From Antedon mediterranea (taxonomy: Eukaryota; Echinodermata; Crinoidea; Comatulida; Antedonidae): DNA of 64,000 nt. The notes under the pieces are model-generated. The model saw only the letters and a list, made by a program, of their open reading frames with translations, made no database searches and was not told the origin of the DNA. The stretch covers positions 521,001 to 585,000 of the forward strand of contig NC_092670.1 of NCBI RefSeq assembly GCF_964355755.1. The letters run 5' to 3'. Shown here piece by piece: positions 22,362-35,000 of the stretch. Numbering within the stretch: position 1 is the stretch's first letter; each line of letters begins with the position of its first letter. Both the position numbers and the translations under genes were made by a program.

Positions 22362-25300
22362 ATGAGACACCCACCACAAAACACAATCCAATATGAACTT
22401 AACATCGGGAAAGCCCCAGACCTACGATGCGTCCATAGCCAGGTTGCAACAACATGTGGTAACTGCGACTCATGTCAACTCGGTTCTAAACTCATCCAAA
22501 CCAAAGAATGGTTCCTACGTGCTGGAGAAACGACACGACAGAAGTTCCTCCTCGGCATGGTTCAACGATCTCACAGTGCGGACCTTTTACGTTACATCGT
22601 TAACCTTCTAAAACCGCTTCTCTGTAAAGATTATACGTATGCACGGTCAAGAACGAATCCTAGTATAATTGGAGATTTCGCAGAGTTTTCATCCGAACGT
22701 GCATTACAGAAATCAGATATTGAAGATGCGATGCAGGAGTTATGGGATTGGTTTATAGAGGCAGGGTATTGGAGCAAAGCTAACTATATGCTTGGAGTTC
22801 TACAGAGCTGTAACGGAGACCTACTGTACAAGACGGCGACATTAGCACGTGTCATGCTCGCAAATGAACAGAAAGTAGAAGAAAAACGAAAAATGAATGG
22901 TTTGTAATTTTGTTCTATTATTTTTTTTTTAGTTTTAATTCTTATAAAAAAAAAAATAGCAATAAACACAATATATTCAGGATGAACCAATTAACCCGCA
23001 ACACAAAAGAATTAAAATTCTTTTGTGTTGCGGGTTAAGTTTCCATGGAGTCGTAATTTAATCTTTAATTTAACCATGGACGTGTACTGAATACTTAATT
23101 AGTATTTTAATTTATTTGAGGATCTTTTTATTGCTCCTGTATTTTTTATTTTTGTTGGTTCAAAATTGACTTGATATGCTTAAAAAAAAACCATTTTCAA
23201 ATCTCACTTGTTGACTATACAAATGTTCAGTTGGAATTCTTTCACTGTGAGTCATACCAAAAAAATGCTACCTTGCATAAAACAATATTTCTAACTTTTA
23301 AAAACATAAATTACAAGCACCAAGTTGGTCCTTGATTGTAGGTTGTCATGGCAACACAAAGTAATCTAATATTTCTAAATCTAAGTTTCCGTCCTAAATT
23401 TCCTTTATAATTTAAAGGATTAATGACCTGCATAGCAGCTAAACAGAAATCAATAAGGTACATCGCAACCTGTAATTAAATGGTAATCACTTTACTACCT
23501 AAATGAAAAAGCTCCATGACCTTCTATATTTTCAGATTTCTGTTATCCTTATAAATGGGTAATAATATAATGATTCATTCAGCATTTTGATCTTTATTTG
23601 TACATCATTAGGAATGATAATAACTTGATGATTTATAGTGAGGGGCAGATTAGGGGCTTTACTACATTCGATTACTGAGTCATCAGTCATTTTATTGTCT
23701 TTTTATTGTACTTATGTTTTTTTTAACAGTTAAAATAAAATTATAACTACTTTTTTATCTATTTTCAACAGACTTTATTATAAAGTATATTAGCACTGTT
23801 CCCCATTAAAAGTCCTGGGTCTGATATTATTATGCATAAAAGTGAATGATAAAGTAAACTGTACAGGATTTCCACTGGTATATTATCACTGGTATATTAT
23901 CACTGGTATATTATCATAGACTCAACAATCCTACTATCAATTTACTTGTTCTTTGTTGCGCATTGATTGGCAACAATAGCAGACATCTGATCACCGTGTG
24001 TCTAGCAGGTGAAAAGCTGGAAATTAATATCACCAGAAAATAAGCCAAGCGTATATCTTCTTAGATTTAGGTTGATATTCTGCTTCGAAACTGCATATCA
24101 CTTTTTACCTGAAGATAAGATAACTTTATTTCGTCCTCAAAACAAGTGAAAATAATAAAGATCTAAAACAATCCTAAAGTTATCAATATCAAGTCAAACT
24201 ATCAACAAAATAGAATAATTATCTACCTACCTACTGTACTAAAACAATTTTATTGCAAACTATTTTTTTAATTTTCAAAACATAATGACGCTATTGTTAA
24301 ATATAAGTGTGTACAAAAAATTGCTTAAAATATTCTGTATTTATATTTTTAGAACATGACGACATTGAATCCTTAGTGTCTACAGTGTATTCCTACGATT
24401 CTTACAAGTACCCTGAGCATGAGCTACTTAGTCTAACTAAACCGGCATACTATGAACCGATTACAAACCATCTAGCCACCGAAAACTTAGAACCAGACCA
24501 TGTTCTTGTCGAGGACTACGATGATGATTTTGACGAGGTTTCACTAATGTCAGAATCTTCCATTGATCCAACCACCAGCATCATGCCAATGTCGAAGAGA
24601 GCCACAAGTGGAGTCGCCAAAAGACGCGATTTTATTCGTGATTTGCCAGTGTTTATTTCAAAGTATATTTTAAATTTCTTGGATCATGCTTCGTTAGCAC
24701 AGTGTACCCGTGTGTCTACGGCGTGGCACGTTTTTGCGAAAGAAGTCCAAGATGAAAGAATTGTACACCAAGAACTAATAGAAGATGTTATGTTAATGCA
24801 GGTATAATATTAAAGCTTTAAATACTTCCCATATTTGTTAAATATTTGCAATTTGCTTAAATCAAGACTGTAATAATAATAAATATTCTTACCTGATTAT
24901 TACATTGCCAGACCTTTAAACTTGCTCAATTGAGAAAGAAAAACTTAATTCATGAAAAATTTCCATTCCATAGGGTTCATCAGCTCAAGGAGGGAATCCA
25001 GTATATGCTAAGCACATTACAGTTCCGATACCGCAGCTTATTCCGGACACTGAAGACCCGCTTCCTTCGGATGTACCGCCTACAGTAGCTCACCATCGGA
25101 ATGAGATTAATATGGAGATGAGCTACAGTGGGATTGTTACTGATGAGATCCCAATGGAAGAACGAAATGTGTATTGTGGTGGATATAATGTTATGGTGCT
25201 ATCAGATCAGTATGTTTATTATTTGAAAATTGAAATGATACTAAAGATGAAAATAAGGAATATAGAATAGATAGTAGAGGAATGAAATAAATAATGTCAA

Positions 25301-28300
25301 GCTTTATTTGATGGCAATACATGAGTAGTATTATGGCAATATTAATATCGTGATTATGATAAAAATGGTTGATGGTTACGCTAACATAACATGATCAATA
25401 CATATCAATAATTGTATGATTGCAATATAATCAGCTGACAAAAAAAAGTAAATATAAAAATACACAAAGATGAGAAATCAACACAGTAAATAAATTAGAC
25501 TAATTTTGAGCATCAATTATTGGAATGGCTAAAAATCACATATATATTAATTCATAGGTATGATTTCAATCGAGTGGTTAACTACAACCATGGCAAACTG
25601 GCTGCAATTGGTTCATTTGATCGGCACATCAAATTTATTGATGTAGCCACGGGGAAACCGTACGGTCCTGTTATGACCGGCCATGCTGGATCTGTCCGAT
25701 GCGTATACATTGATGAAAGTAGGGACTTTGTACTCAGTGGTAGTTATGATACCAGTATAAGGTGAGAAGAAACTTCCATTCCTAAGCCTAGCTAGGCCAG
25801 GCCTAAAGACCCGGGAGAGGACTACTTGGGTACTGTAGTGCATTGTCTTGTTATCATAATTTACCATAAAACGTTCATTTAAAACAAGGGAATGACCTGG
25901 TTTGATGTTTTTAAAGTAATTTATGCATTATTTTTACAAAACATAACAAATTGTAGGGAATAGGTCTTTAACTTGTTCACTGATGTGAGGTAAATAGTTG
26001 ACTTGTGGTAAAGTATTGTATACAGCTAGTATTTCAATAGCTTCTGTACTAGAATTGGTTTTGTGTTAATTGTTAGATGTTGGGATCTAACATCAGGCCG
26101 TCCAATCAAGATATTCCATGGACATCAGGGAACCATTACCTGTTTGGATATGTTTGAAGATTTCATAGTGTCCGGAGGAAAAGATAATGAAGTCAAAGGT
26201 AAATAAAGAGTGTATTGCCTAAAAACTAGATCCGGTCTGGTGGTAAGTATTTCACATATTTTAAGTTAATATGTATTTCCCTCAAGTGGTATTCACTTAA
26301 GATAAGAGAATGTTTCTATTGTGTTTCTCTTATCCTCAGTTTGAATTGTTAACTAAGGCCAATGGTCCTTGTACTAGATAACAAATTTATCAAACCATGA
26401 AAAATTGTGCTTTATTTTAAGTTTGGAACTTAAACTCTGGAAAGTGTCTACGGACATTCAAACATCGGTGTCGAATACAAGCTGTGTCAATATATGGTGA
26501 TCGGGTTGTCAGCGGATGTCAAGGGGGAAAGGTCAAAGTGTGGTCTATTAAAGATGCATGTTTAATCAAGGTACACATTGATGTTTCCAGGCAATCTGAT
26601 GATTAACTATTATGATAACTATTGTTATTCTGAGACAGGAAATTTAAATACTAGAATTTAACAAAATCAACTTATCACATACTGATGTCCTGCAACTTGA
26701 ATTATCATGAAATGTAGGCCTAACGCTCTTTTTTTGGATTAAAAAAATGTGTTATCTTAACAATATCTACTGTATGACTGTTTATTTCAGCGCTTAGACG
26801 GACCATTGGCGCACACTGGACCAATCCGGACAATAGAGATAGATAAATGGCACATAGCTACCGGAGGCAGCGATGGGTACGCATTTGTTTGGAGCGCCAT
26901 TGGTAACCACAAAAAGGCAATTAGCTCAATGCGACATCCACTGTAAGTTTTGATCCTACATATTTTTTTCTAATTGGAAAACACTATTGCAGAATAATCT
27001 TGCCTAAGGATACAAGCAATGATCCACGATCAGTAATTCAACATCCAACACACTGCGCCCCATGCCCTCACAATATCATTGCGTACATTTTTATATTATG
27101 AAAACCATTGTTTTTACTTTCAGAGGTGTTCTGTGTCTCAACATCTCGTACCTACGTTTAGTAACAGGTTGCGAGGATGGAAAATTACGAATCTGGAATA
27201 TACTAAAGGCTGAGTGCCTGCGAGTTTTACGTGGTAACAGTCGATCAGATCCTATCCTTAGCATATGTGCATGCAATGAAAGGTAAACTCTATCTACATC
27301 TTAAAATTCACTATAAATTAAATAAATACCCAACAGACTTCAGATGCACATTCTATACTAATATGCTAGCATGATGATGATACTAATATGCTAGCATGAT
27401 GATGATACTAATATGCTAGCATGATGATGATACTAATATGCTAGCATGATGATGATACTAATATGCTAGCATGATGATGATACTAATATGCTAGCATGAT
27501 GATGATACTAATATGCTAGCATGATGATGATACTAATAATATGCTAGCATGATGATGATACTAATATGCTAGCATGATGATGATACTAATATGCTAGCAT
27601 GATGATGATACTAATATGCTAGCATGATGATACTAATATGCTAGCATGATGATGATACTAATATGCTAGCATGATGATGATACTAATATGCTAGCATGAT
27701 GATGATACTAATTATTATGTAATTCGTTGATTGTAAACCAGTACATATCAGTATTTGTATATTATTATGTAATTCGTTGATTGTAAACCAGTACATATCA
27801 GTATTTGTATATTATTACCAGTACATATCAATATACTAATCGAAACTAGAGGAAAATGTTTCACTAATATTATTCTCTTCAATTTATAGACTGGTGCTAA
27901 ATACCATCAACAATTTGTTAATCCTAAACTTTGAAGAAGTGAAATGGGATTATGACCAATTAGAAGAAAAAATTGAATTACTTCGGTATAAAAACCATTA
28001 CAAAGACGCACCATTACGGCACCACTCATATTCTTACGTTCGTGCTCAGCGCAGTGAACGGGCACAATCAGCCAATCCCAAGGTTTTAAAACATAGCCAA
28101 TCAGATCCACAGATTAAGCATGCCAGTTTGAATAGATCCAGGGCTCAAAGTTTGCCTCACAGTACACGAGGGTTGAGTGCAAACAACCGGAAGAGGGCAG
28201 AGTTCGTACAGAAGGTTGTAAAGGAGGTCAGTCTGACGCAAAGTCTAACAGGCAGCGTTTATCACAATACACAGGCTTCGGAGTCAAGGCCTGGAACGGC

Positions 28301-29519
28301 TGTTCACAAGGGAAATGTTTCAAGGCCTCAAAGTGTGGCCTTAACACACAACTCATTCAAATCTAATCTCGGCATGTCTAGATGCAGCAATCAAAAAATA
28401 TTGCGCCCTCCTACAGGTATGTCAATTGTGTCACGACCTCCGACAGGATTGTCGTTTGTATCTCGGCCTCCTACTGGGATGTCGATAGCGAATACCAGTC
28501 CTGTTTCACGGCCACCCACAGGAATGTCGAGGTCGAATACCCGCAATGACTTGCATAGTCCAACAGGTATTCTCAAGAATATGTCCACAAGGCCTCGTAC
28601 CGCTTTATCTAACATAGATCAAATAAAACGAAACAAAATGCAGTCTGCAAAGAGAGTACAAAGTGCCCCAGTGGGGGTGACCTTTAGACCAGATTCATAT
28701 TTATCATATTCTGAAAGCAAAGCTTTGTATCGTTCAAAACTACGAACAATGGGACGAGAAACACCTCAAGACCAATTGTTATTAACTGTCAATTCTATCG
28801 AAAGCTCAAAACAAAACAATGAACTTGTGCGGAATACTACCCACAATGCCAAGGAGATTGACTGTGGTGTGCGAGTAGTTGGCATAAGTGACCTGCCTAA
28901 AACAAGGTCAGTTATACGTAGAGCTTTCCTCACAAAACAAACAGATAGAGTCAAGGAAAAAGATGTTTTAATAACAAAAATACAGTCAGTTCCTGCTGAT
29001 AAACTGCCATTTGAAAGTATACATCCAAAGAACGTAAAGACGAGCATTCCAGAAGTACAAGTGATTCGACCAAATACAGCAGAAACAATCAGAATGGCGG
29101 ACATCACCAAACACAAAGCGTTAAGATCAAGCAGTGCTGGACCGGTCCTGAGACAAACCGCTCACTTCAGCAATCTGCCACAAAAAGAAGTTCCAAAACA
29201 GAAAAAATACCATGGCTACAAGACGTCTTCAACTGCAGATATTGACCCTATCCCGATGTTTATTGGGGAAAGCAAGGCCGCGCGGAAAGTAAAGCCGCCG
29301 TACCTCAATGCCCCCGACTCCACAGTTACGGACCCACTCGCAGTTGGTGGAAATTTTAAAATCAGAACCAGAGCGCAAACTAATGATTATTTAACTTATG
29401 TTACTGGACTGCAAAAACAACACAGGGAAAATGAAGTCTTAAAAGCTGAGAGAAAACAACAAAAACTGTGGCTGAGGATGGCTACAGGTGGTAGACCAGT
29501 AAATGTTGGTACTGGGTGA
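22362..29519 (+). CDS. FBXW10: FBXW10, F-box/WD-repeat protein 10
   Basis: Probable substrate receptor of an SCF (Skp1-cullin-F-box) ubiquitin ligase (family inference). Exons 22362-22899, 24353-24801, 24974-25209, 25558-25761, 26077-26198, 26422-26570, 26791-26942, 27124-27282, 27890-29519 join in phase to 1,212 residues; human FBXW10 is about 1,050. The N-terminus has the cysteine cluster C..C..C and TKEWFLRAG block of FBXW10. The F-box lies at about residues 272-311 (RDFIRDLPVFISKYILNFL). Six WD-type repeats lie at about 408-670, for example SGSYDTSIRCWDLTSG and TGCEDGKLRIWN. The last exon encodes about 543 residues, basic and serine-rich, with repeated SRPPTGMS motifs. The ATG at 22362 is the first in-frame methionine. 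A 48-nt duplication follows the stop. Confidence 0.94.
22991..23038. mobile_element. 48-bp TTAA-bounded perfect palindrome
   Basis: Arms 22991-23013 and 23016-23038 are perfect inverted repeats (TTAACCCGCAACACAAAAGA...) with a 2-nt centre. Both ends are TTAA, followed inward by CCC and GGG as in piggyBac-type termini. It lies in FBXW10 intron 1 and looks like two transposon tips with nothing between them. Confidence 0.85.
23872..23918. repeat. Short tandem repeat CACTGGTATATTAT x3
   Basis: Three tandem copies in FBXW10 intron 1. The rest of this intron (about 23040-24350) shows no other recognisable feature. Confidence 0.85.
27355..27712. repeat. Minisatellite, 25-bp unit, about 14 copies
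   Basis: Near-perfect tandem copies of ATACTAATATGCTAGCATGA plus TGATG, with one 3-bp insertion and one 3-bp deletion variant, in the FBXW10 intron before the last exon. Confidence 0.96.
27713..27868. repeat. 50-bp tandem pair, and sequence shared with a CCDC57 intron
   Basis: Two copies of a 50-bp unit (GTAATTCGTTGATTGTAAAC...). The words TTGATT.TAAACCAGTA and AGAGGAAAATGTTT also occur at 57678-57735, in both cases shortly before an exon acceptor, which points to a dispersed element of unknown class. Confidence 0.7.
28390..28615 (+). repeat. In-frame SRPPTGMS repeat array in FBXW10
   Basis: About six degenerate heptad- to decad-spaced motifs: RPPTGMS, RPPTGLS, RPPTGMS, RPPTGMS, SPTGILK, RPRTALS. 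The DNA of successive copies differs at silent sites, so the motif appears to be under protein-level constraint rather than being a fresh DNA repeat. Confidence 0.8.
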
Positions 29520-29568
29520 TGAGGATGGCTACAGGTGGTAGACCAGTAAATGTTGGTACTGGGTGATG
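29473..29568 (+). repeat. 48-bp tandem duplication across the FBXW10 stop codon
   Basis: The last coding codons plus the stop (unit starting GAGGATGGCTACAGGTGGTA) are repeated immediately downstream (29473-29520 and 29521-29568). The first copy supplies the stop, so the second copy is 3' UTR. Confidence 0.95.
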
Positions 29569-29902
29569 TGCAGTAATTTCACGCAATTCATTCTAATCTA
29601 ATGTTAATTCATAAAAGTTTTATAATGCAAATAACACCAACAAGATGCTATTTAATTATAAATGTTGATACAAATGTTTTACGTAAATGAAATGAAAAAG
29701 AAATTGTCAATTACTATGCAAGCTAATACCAAATATAAATTTAAGGTGCAATTTTTTTAATGTTTAAACTAATAATAGAAAGCGATAACGACGCGTTTTT
29801 CATATTTTAAATATAAAGATAATATTGCATAAGAAACAAAGTATTGTATGTATATTTTATGCATAATTATAATTGATATTGTATATATTCTTGTATATTG
29901 TT

Positions 29903-30038
29903 GGGCCGATCAGATAGGTATAGGATGCAGGGTGTACACTATTGGGTGGGGTGATCAGATAGGTATAGGATGCAGGCTGTACACTATTGGGTGGGCCGAT
30001 CAGATAGGTATAGGATGCAGGGTGTACACTATTGGGTA
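29903..30038. repeat. Minisatellite, about 45-bp unit, 3 copies
   Basis: Three copies of a unit containing GATCAGATAGGTATAGGATG downstream of FBXW10. Confidence 0.93.
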
Positions 30039-32072
30039 AATATAGGGTGCTATTTAGATGCTACAATGAAGCCTAGGTTAAAGCATGCAATTGTTTGCAT
30101 TTGATATCTACAAACTAGTCATGAAACATTATTTTCAGACAATCCAATGATCCTTACGAATGTTATGTGTGTTCACACTTACTAGTGTGAACTCTTATGC
30201 AAGCTTAAGCTGATCCGAGTTACATCAGCGCCTGTGACCAGTTGACACTTTTATAGCTCAGATTTACCTCTGATATAACTGATAGGTTTCAGAATATAAC
30301 AACACTTCTTATCCAATCATACTGTATAACAGAGGTTTAACTGATTGCATTTCAACAAGCTGAACGGCAATATAACTCCGATAGACTAAGATAAGAGTGT
30401 AAACATAGCTTTAAATTGATCTAATTATTTTAAGGTTTTTTTTTTCAATTCATATACAAAACAACATTTCAACAAATGTTTACATTTATTGTAAGCAACC
30501 ATACTCTTTAAAATAATATTCAAATATACATTATTTGTTTAAATATCAGATATACATAATAGTTTATGTAAATACATAAGGATAAAGAAAAAACATTTAT
30601 TGTAATTCTCAAATAACTGTTGAAATAAATGCAGTAGTCTGTATGTGCATATGTAATCTTTGGTGCCGCATTGTCATCTTGTTCAACCAAGCATGCAATA
30701 TATAATTTTAAATACTAAACCGCTACAATAAAATATGGCACTACAAGATAATGATATATGTTGAGTGCAGCGATGTGTGTGTGGCATATTTATTAATGTA
30801 CAGTACTTAATAATTATCAATTATTGCACAAAAATGTGTATATAATTCTACTTTATCCTGAACCTTTCTTGATTATTACAGAGTTTATAAATAGTACTGT
30901 CATGTCAACGAAGAAACATAACCAAATATTTTTATTATGAAAAATAGCTTTTTTTTCCTCAAGTGAAGCATTTATATTTTCATATTTATACATGATACAT
31001 GATACCTGTTGTATTTATAAGAAATTTGCATAGAACCCTTTAAATAAGGGTTATTTGATAATGTTTACCTGTACTTGCACAAAAATACTGTATTAGATAA
31101 TACTTTACACATCCTATACTAACAAGAAAATCACATTTTTGCGAGATTCTCACAACCTATATTAACATGTAAAATGCATCTTTTGTGAGAATCGCACATC
31201 CTATACTAAAAAGTAAAATGCATGTTTTGCGAGACGCACATATCCTATACTAACAAGTAAAATGCATGTTTTGCGAGACGCACATATCCTATACTAACAA
31301 GTAAAATGCATGTTTTGCGAGACGCACATATCCTATACTAACAAGTAAAATGCATGTTTTGCTATACTAATACAACATGCATTTTGTGACGATTAAATAT
31401 GAACTACTTGCTTTCTCACAACGCATACTAATATCATTGATACACCATCAAATGTTTCATCACTCACTCAATTCGTACCTCTAGACTAAACATTACATTC
31501 TTGCTGGACTTATTGCATAATATTTACATCCTGCCAACTAAACTCTTGCAAAATATAGTGTATGAATATAATCTATTATTTCTTTGGAATTCTTATTCGC
31601 TCATTTATTTTTTTGTAAATTTTAGTGTACCTTAGTTTGATTTTATAATTTAGTAAACCGAAACTTTGTAACCATTTGGAAACAATATTAAAACATTAAC
31701 ATGACATGAATGTTTACAATATTAAAACATAACATGACATGAATGTTTACTAAAATGTAATGTATGCTACATTGAACCTTAGTGCAGTAAGTTAGTAGTT
31801 TTAAAAAGTTGTGTTTAAAAATGTTGTATGTACATAACAAGTTGATGCGCGCAAATATTTAAACGTCACACAATTAAACCCACATGACATTAAAAAAATA
31901 TTACTTGTTTTTTGTTTTTTTCTGTCCACCGATGGACTAGCTAGCATCACATTTAGTCAAGCTGAAGAAACAGGATTGTTACTATAGCAGTGATCAGTGA
32001 CCATCTTGGACTACCCGAAAGTCGTCAATCTAAGAGCTAGTCCGGTTTTATTAAAAATAACTTTTAAATTTC
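30039..32072. other. FBXW10-TMEM130 convergent intergenic region
   Basis: AT-rich and non-coding. It holds a short inverted repeat (GTTCACAC...GTGTGAAC, about 30170-30192) and the 44-bp minisatellite at 31112-31365. An AATAAA near 30623 could serve FBXW10. No other gene seen. Confidence 0.6.
31112..31365. repeat. Minisatellite, about 44-bp unit, 5-6 copies
   Basis: Units contain CCTATACTAACAAGTAAAAT and TGCATGTTTTGCGAGACGCA; the left copies are more diverged. Intergenic. Confidence 0.92.
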
Positions 32073-35000
32073 TCACATTGAAATCAAAGGCTTATATTCT
32101 GCTTTCTCTTTTCCATCTTTTGCTACTTTTTTGGATACAAGTTTATAAGTATTTTTAACGTTTTTTGCAAATTTTTTAAACGTTTTGTTATGGTTTTCTT
32201 CTTGAAAATCAAAGTTTGCGACCTCAACGTGCCTCCTTCGCGACCTTTTGACCTGCTGAGCCACGAGAAGAATTGATATAAAGCAGGCAAAGACGCCAAA
32301 CACAATACCTACTGTGATAGCTATCGCTTTTTGATGTGGTAATACTGTGGATAAATAAAAAAAATGTTCATATTTTGAGTTTTGGAGTAAAAGAGTCCAG
32401 TATATTTTTACTCTTGAAGGACATGCAGTACAATCAATTCTAAAAAAAAACCTCATCAAATCAGTGCAGGTAGGTAGCGTTCTAATTTGCTAAGGTAACT
32501 TATAGGTTCAGGTGTAGTTTGGTTATCAATCTACTGTAATACTAGACTTTGGGCATCTATAACAATTTATTTACCCTATCCACTGTAATACTAGACAATG
32601 GACATCAATTGCTTTACCCTATCCACTGTGATAAACACTGGAATGCACTTTAGACTATAAATTCTAGGAAATTAGCTCTAGTCGCAGTAGCCTTGGACAA
32701 AGATTTAAATAATTGTAATTTTAATTCCTTTTTTGACCAGTGCCACATAGCATAAACTTAAGCAAGACTTACATAACAAAAGACAATGGACTTACCTTGC
32801 TTGACTTTGATGTTAGTAGCTACATTAAAGTTGCTAACATCATTAGCAACATTTACACTCAGACAGTGTGTCCCCGAGTCATTGAAGCGGAACTCAATGG
32901 TTGCTGAATGATTATATTGCATTACTGGATTGCATTCATCTGTAGCGCCCTCACATGTTGAGTTAGAATGCAAACGACTACATAGATAAGCAGGAAGACT
33001 AGAAAAACAAAAAAGTGTTCAACAACATGACTGATGACTGCTGTGGTGACAACGTACTGTGGTTTTTTTACTATTTTAGACAGATTCGAACACAGGATTT
33101 GAGAATGACAAGAAGGTAAACCACCTACCTAATATTGAATGTAATAATAACCCATTTTCATGACAAAACAATACAAATAAACAATACAAATAAACATGAA
33201 TGAACAATGTCTAAACCATTTGGAAATTATGAGGAAAAAAAATAAATGATCACCACCGAATAGTAGAGTTTTATTTTGCTTACCTTCCTTCCCATGTAAC
33301 CGTGTAATTGTGAGTCTCTCCTTCTGAAACTTTGAAACTACCACTTATTAAAACATTACTGATTTTATCTGCAGGAAAAAAATTGATTCATAAATTACAT
33401 AATAACAACACTGTTACGTAAAGCAAAGTAATGTCAAAGGTCACCTTGGCATATTTGTATTTTTGTAATAAATTTCAAATTATCGCACACAGTTTATCAT
33501 AAATTAATTTCAATTCTAGTCAATTAATTCATGATTACACTGGAATAAATGAGTACACTTTAACAAACAAAACTAAGTTCAAAGTTCATATTATTCCAGT
33601 ATTCTGTGATTTGCAATATCAACATTTGTTTAAGTTTCTATTAGATGTCTTTCTCGCATACTTGGAGTCGTACACATTTCGTATGACTGAAGAAAGTGAA
33701 ACATGAAAGCTAAAAACTGCATAATATATATTTTTGTTTTAAATGCTCATTTTTATACTGTATCTTCTTTTTTTATACATTAAAGTAACATTGATTGTAG
33801 TGTAGTAGCTTAAGTACTCTGATTGTAGTGTAGTAGCTTAAGGCCGGTGCACACCGAACGCGAAGCCGCGAAGCGTCATGCGTCACGCGTCATTCGACGG
33901 ATCGCTTTGAAAGTTGAATTGTCATGCGTCTATTAGTTTTTCTTGTCGGTTCCCACTAAACGCGTCACGATGTGCTGATTCGTCGCGATTGCTAGGCCTA
34001 GGAGATAGTGGGTTGGCCAATAATACAATGCTACATTTAAAATAATCAGAGAAGATGACTCTGAAGTATTTCCTATGTAAGTTTAACCAGAGAAGAGGTA
34101 AATTAAAATGTAATTTAACTCTTCCCTGGTTACACCAATCACAGTGTTTGGTTTTGGTGAGAAAATGTTATCCTTTTCCAAAGCCTGAAATGTGCATGAT
34201 TGTATGTATATATCACAAGAACAGAAGAAGATGTATCCAATATCAATACAGTTACAAGAATTAAAGCATTTATTGCATGTTGATTACACGTACATATGTG
34301 ATCTGCTGACTGTATTTATTAGTGGTGTTACAAATATCTTTCAACAGAGGTTATTATAACCATATAAAACATTTCATATAAACACGAACTGGGAATCTTC
34401 CTGGGTTTGTTACTTTCAAATATAAACTATAGGCCTAATATTAATGTAAAGTTTTCACATTCATTTTCTAATTATTATTAAATATTATATTATTCATGAC
34501 AAAACATACAGTTTTTTTCTCATTTGATTAAATGTAATAAATATCCCTAACTCATATTTACACTGTATATTATCTTATGACTTTTTCACATAAATACACT
34601 TATTGAAATAGTGAATCATTGTTTTTAAAGGTATCATTAAATATCAACCATATTTTCTTTTTTACTATTCCTGAATACTTTCGCAAAATAATATCAAAAT
34701 AATAAATTAAAAATGTATCATCCCAAAAAAAAATGAAAATTGAAGAAATATTATTATTGTTAAAAGTGAATAACTAACCCTAAAGTGTTATACTGTATTA
34801 CACACAACGAAAATGTTTTAAATTATATTTTCAGGAAGACAATATATCTTGTCCAAAAAATGACACTAAACTTAAAGATGTATTGTCCCATAGAATCATG
34901 AAAAATGAAAATGATTAAAATCAAATTTGAATAGGACATTTTGTAGTTTTAACAAAGTTAATCACTTACATAGAAAAAAAAATCCCAACAAACTTTTGTT

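Noticed and set aside
27355-27712. Regular repeats resembling a CRISPR array
   Set aside because: Units are contiguous with no unique spacers, and the window is an animal genome with introns; it is a minisatellite.
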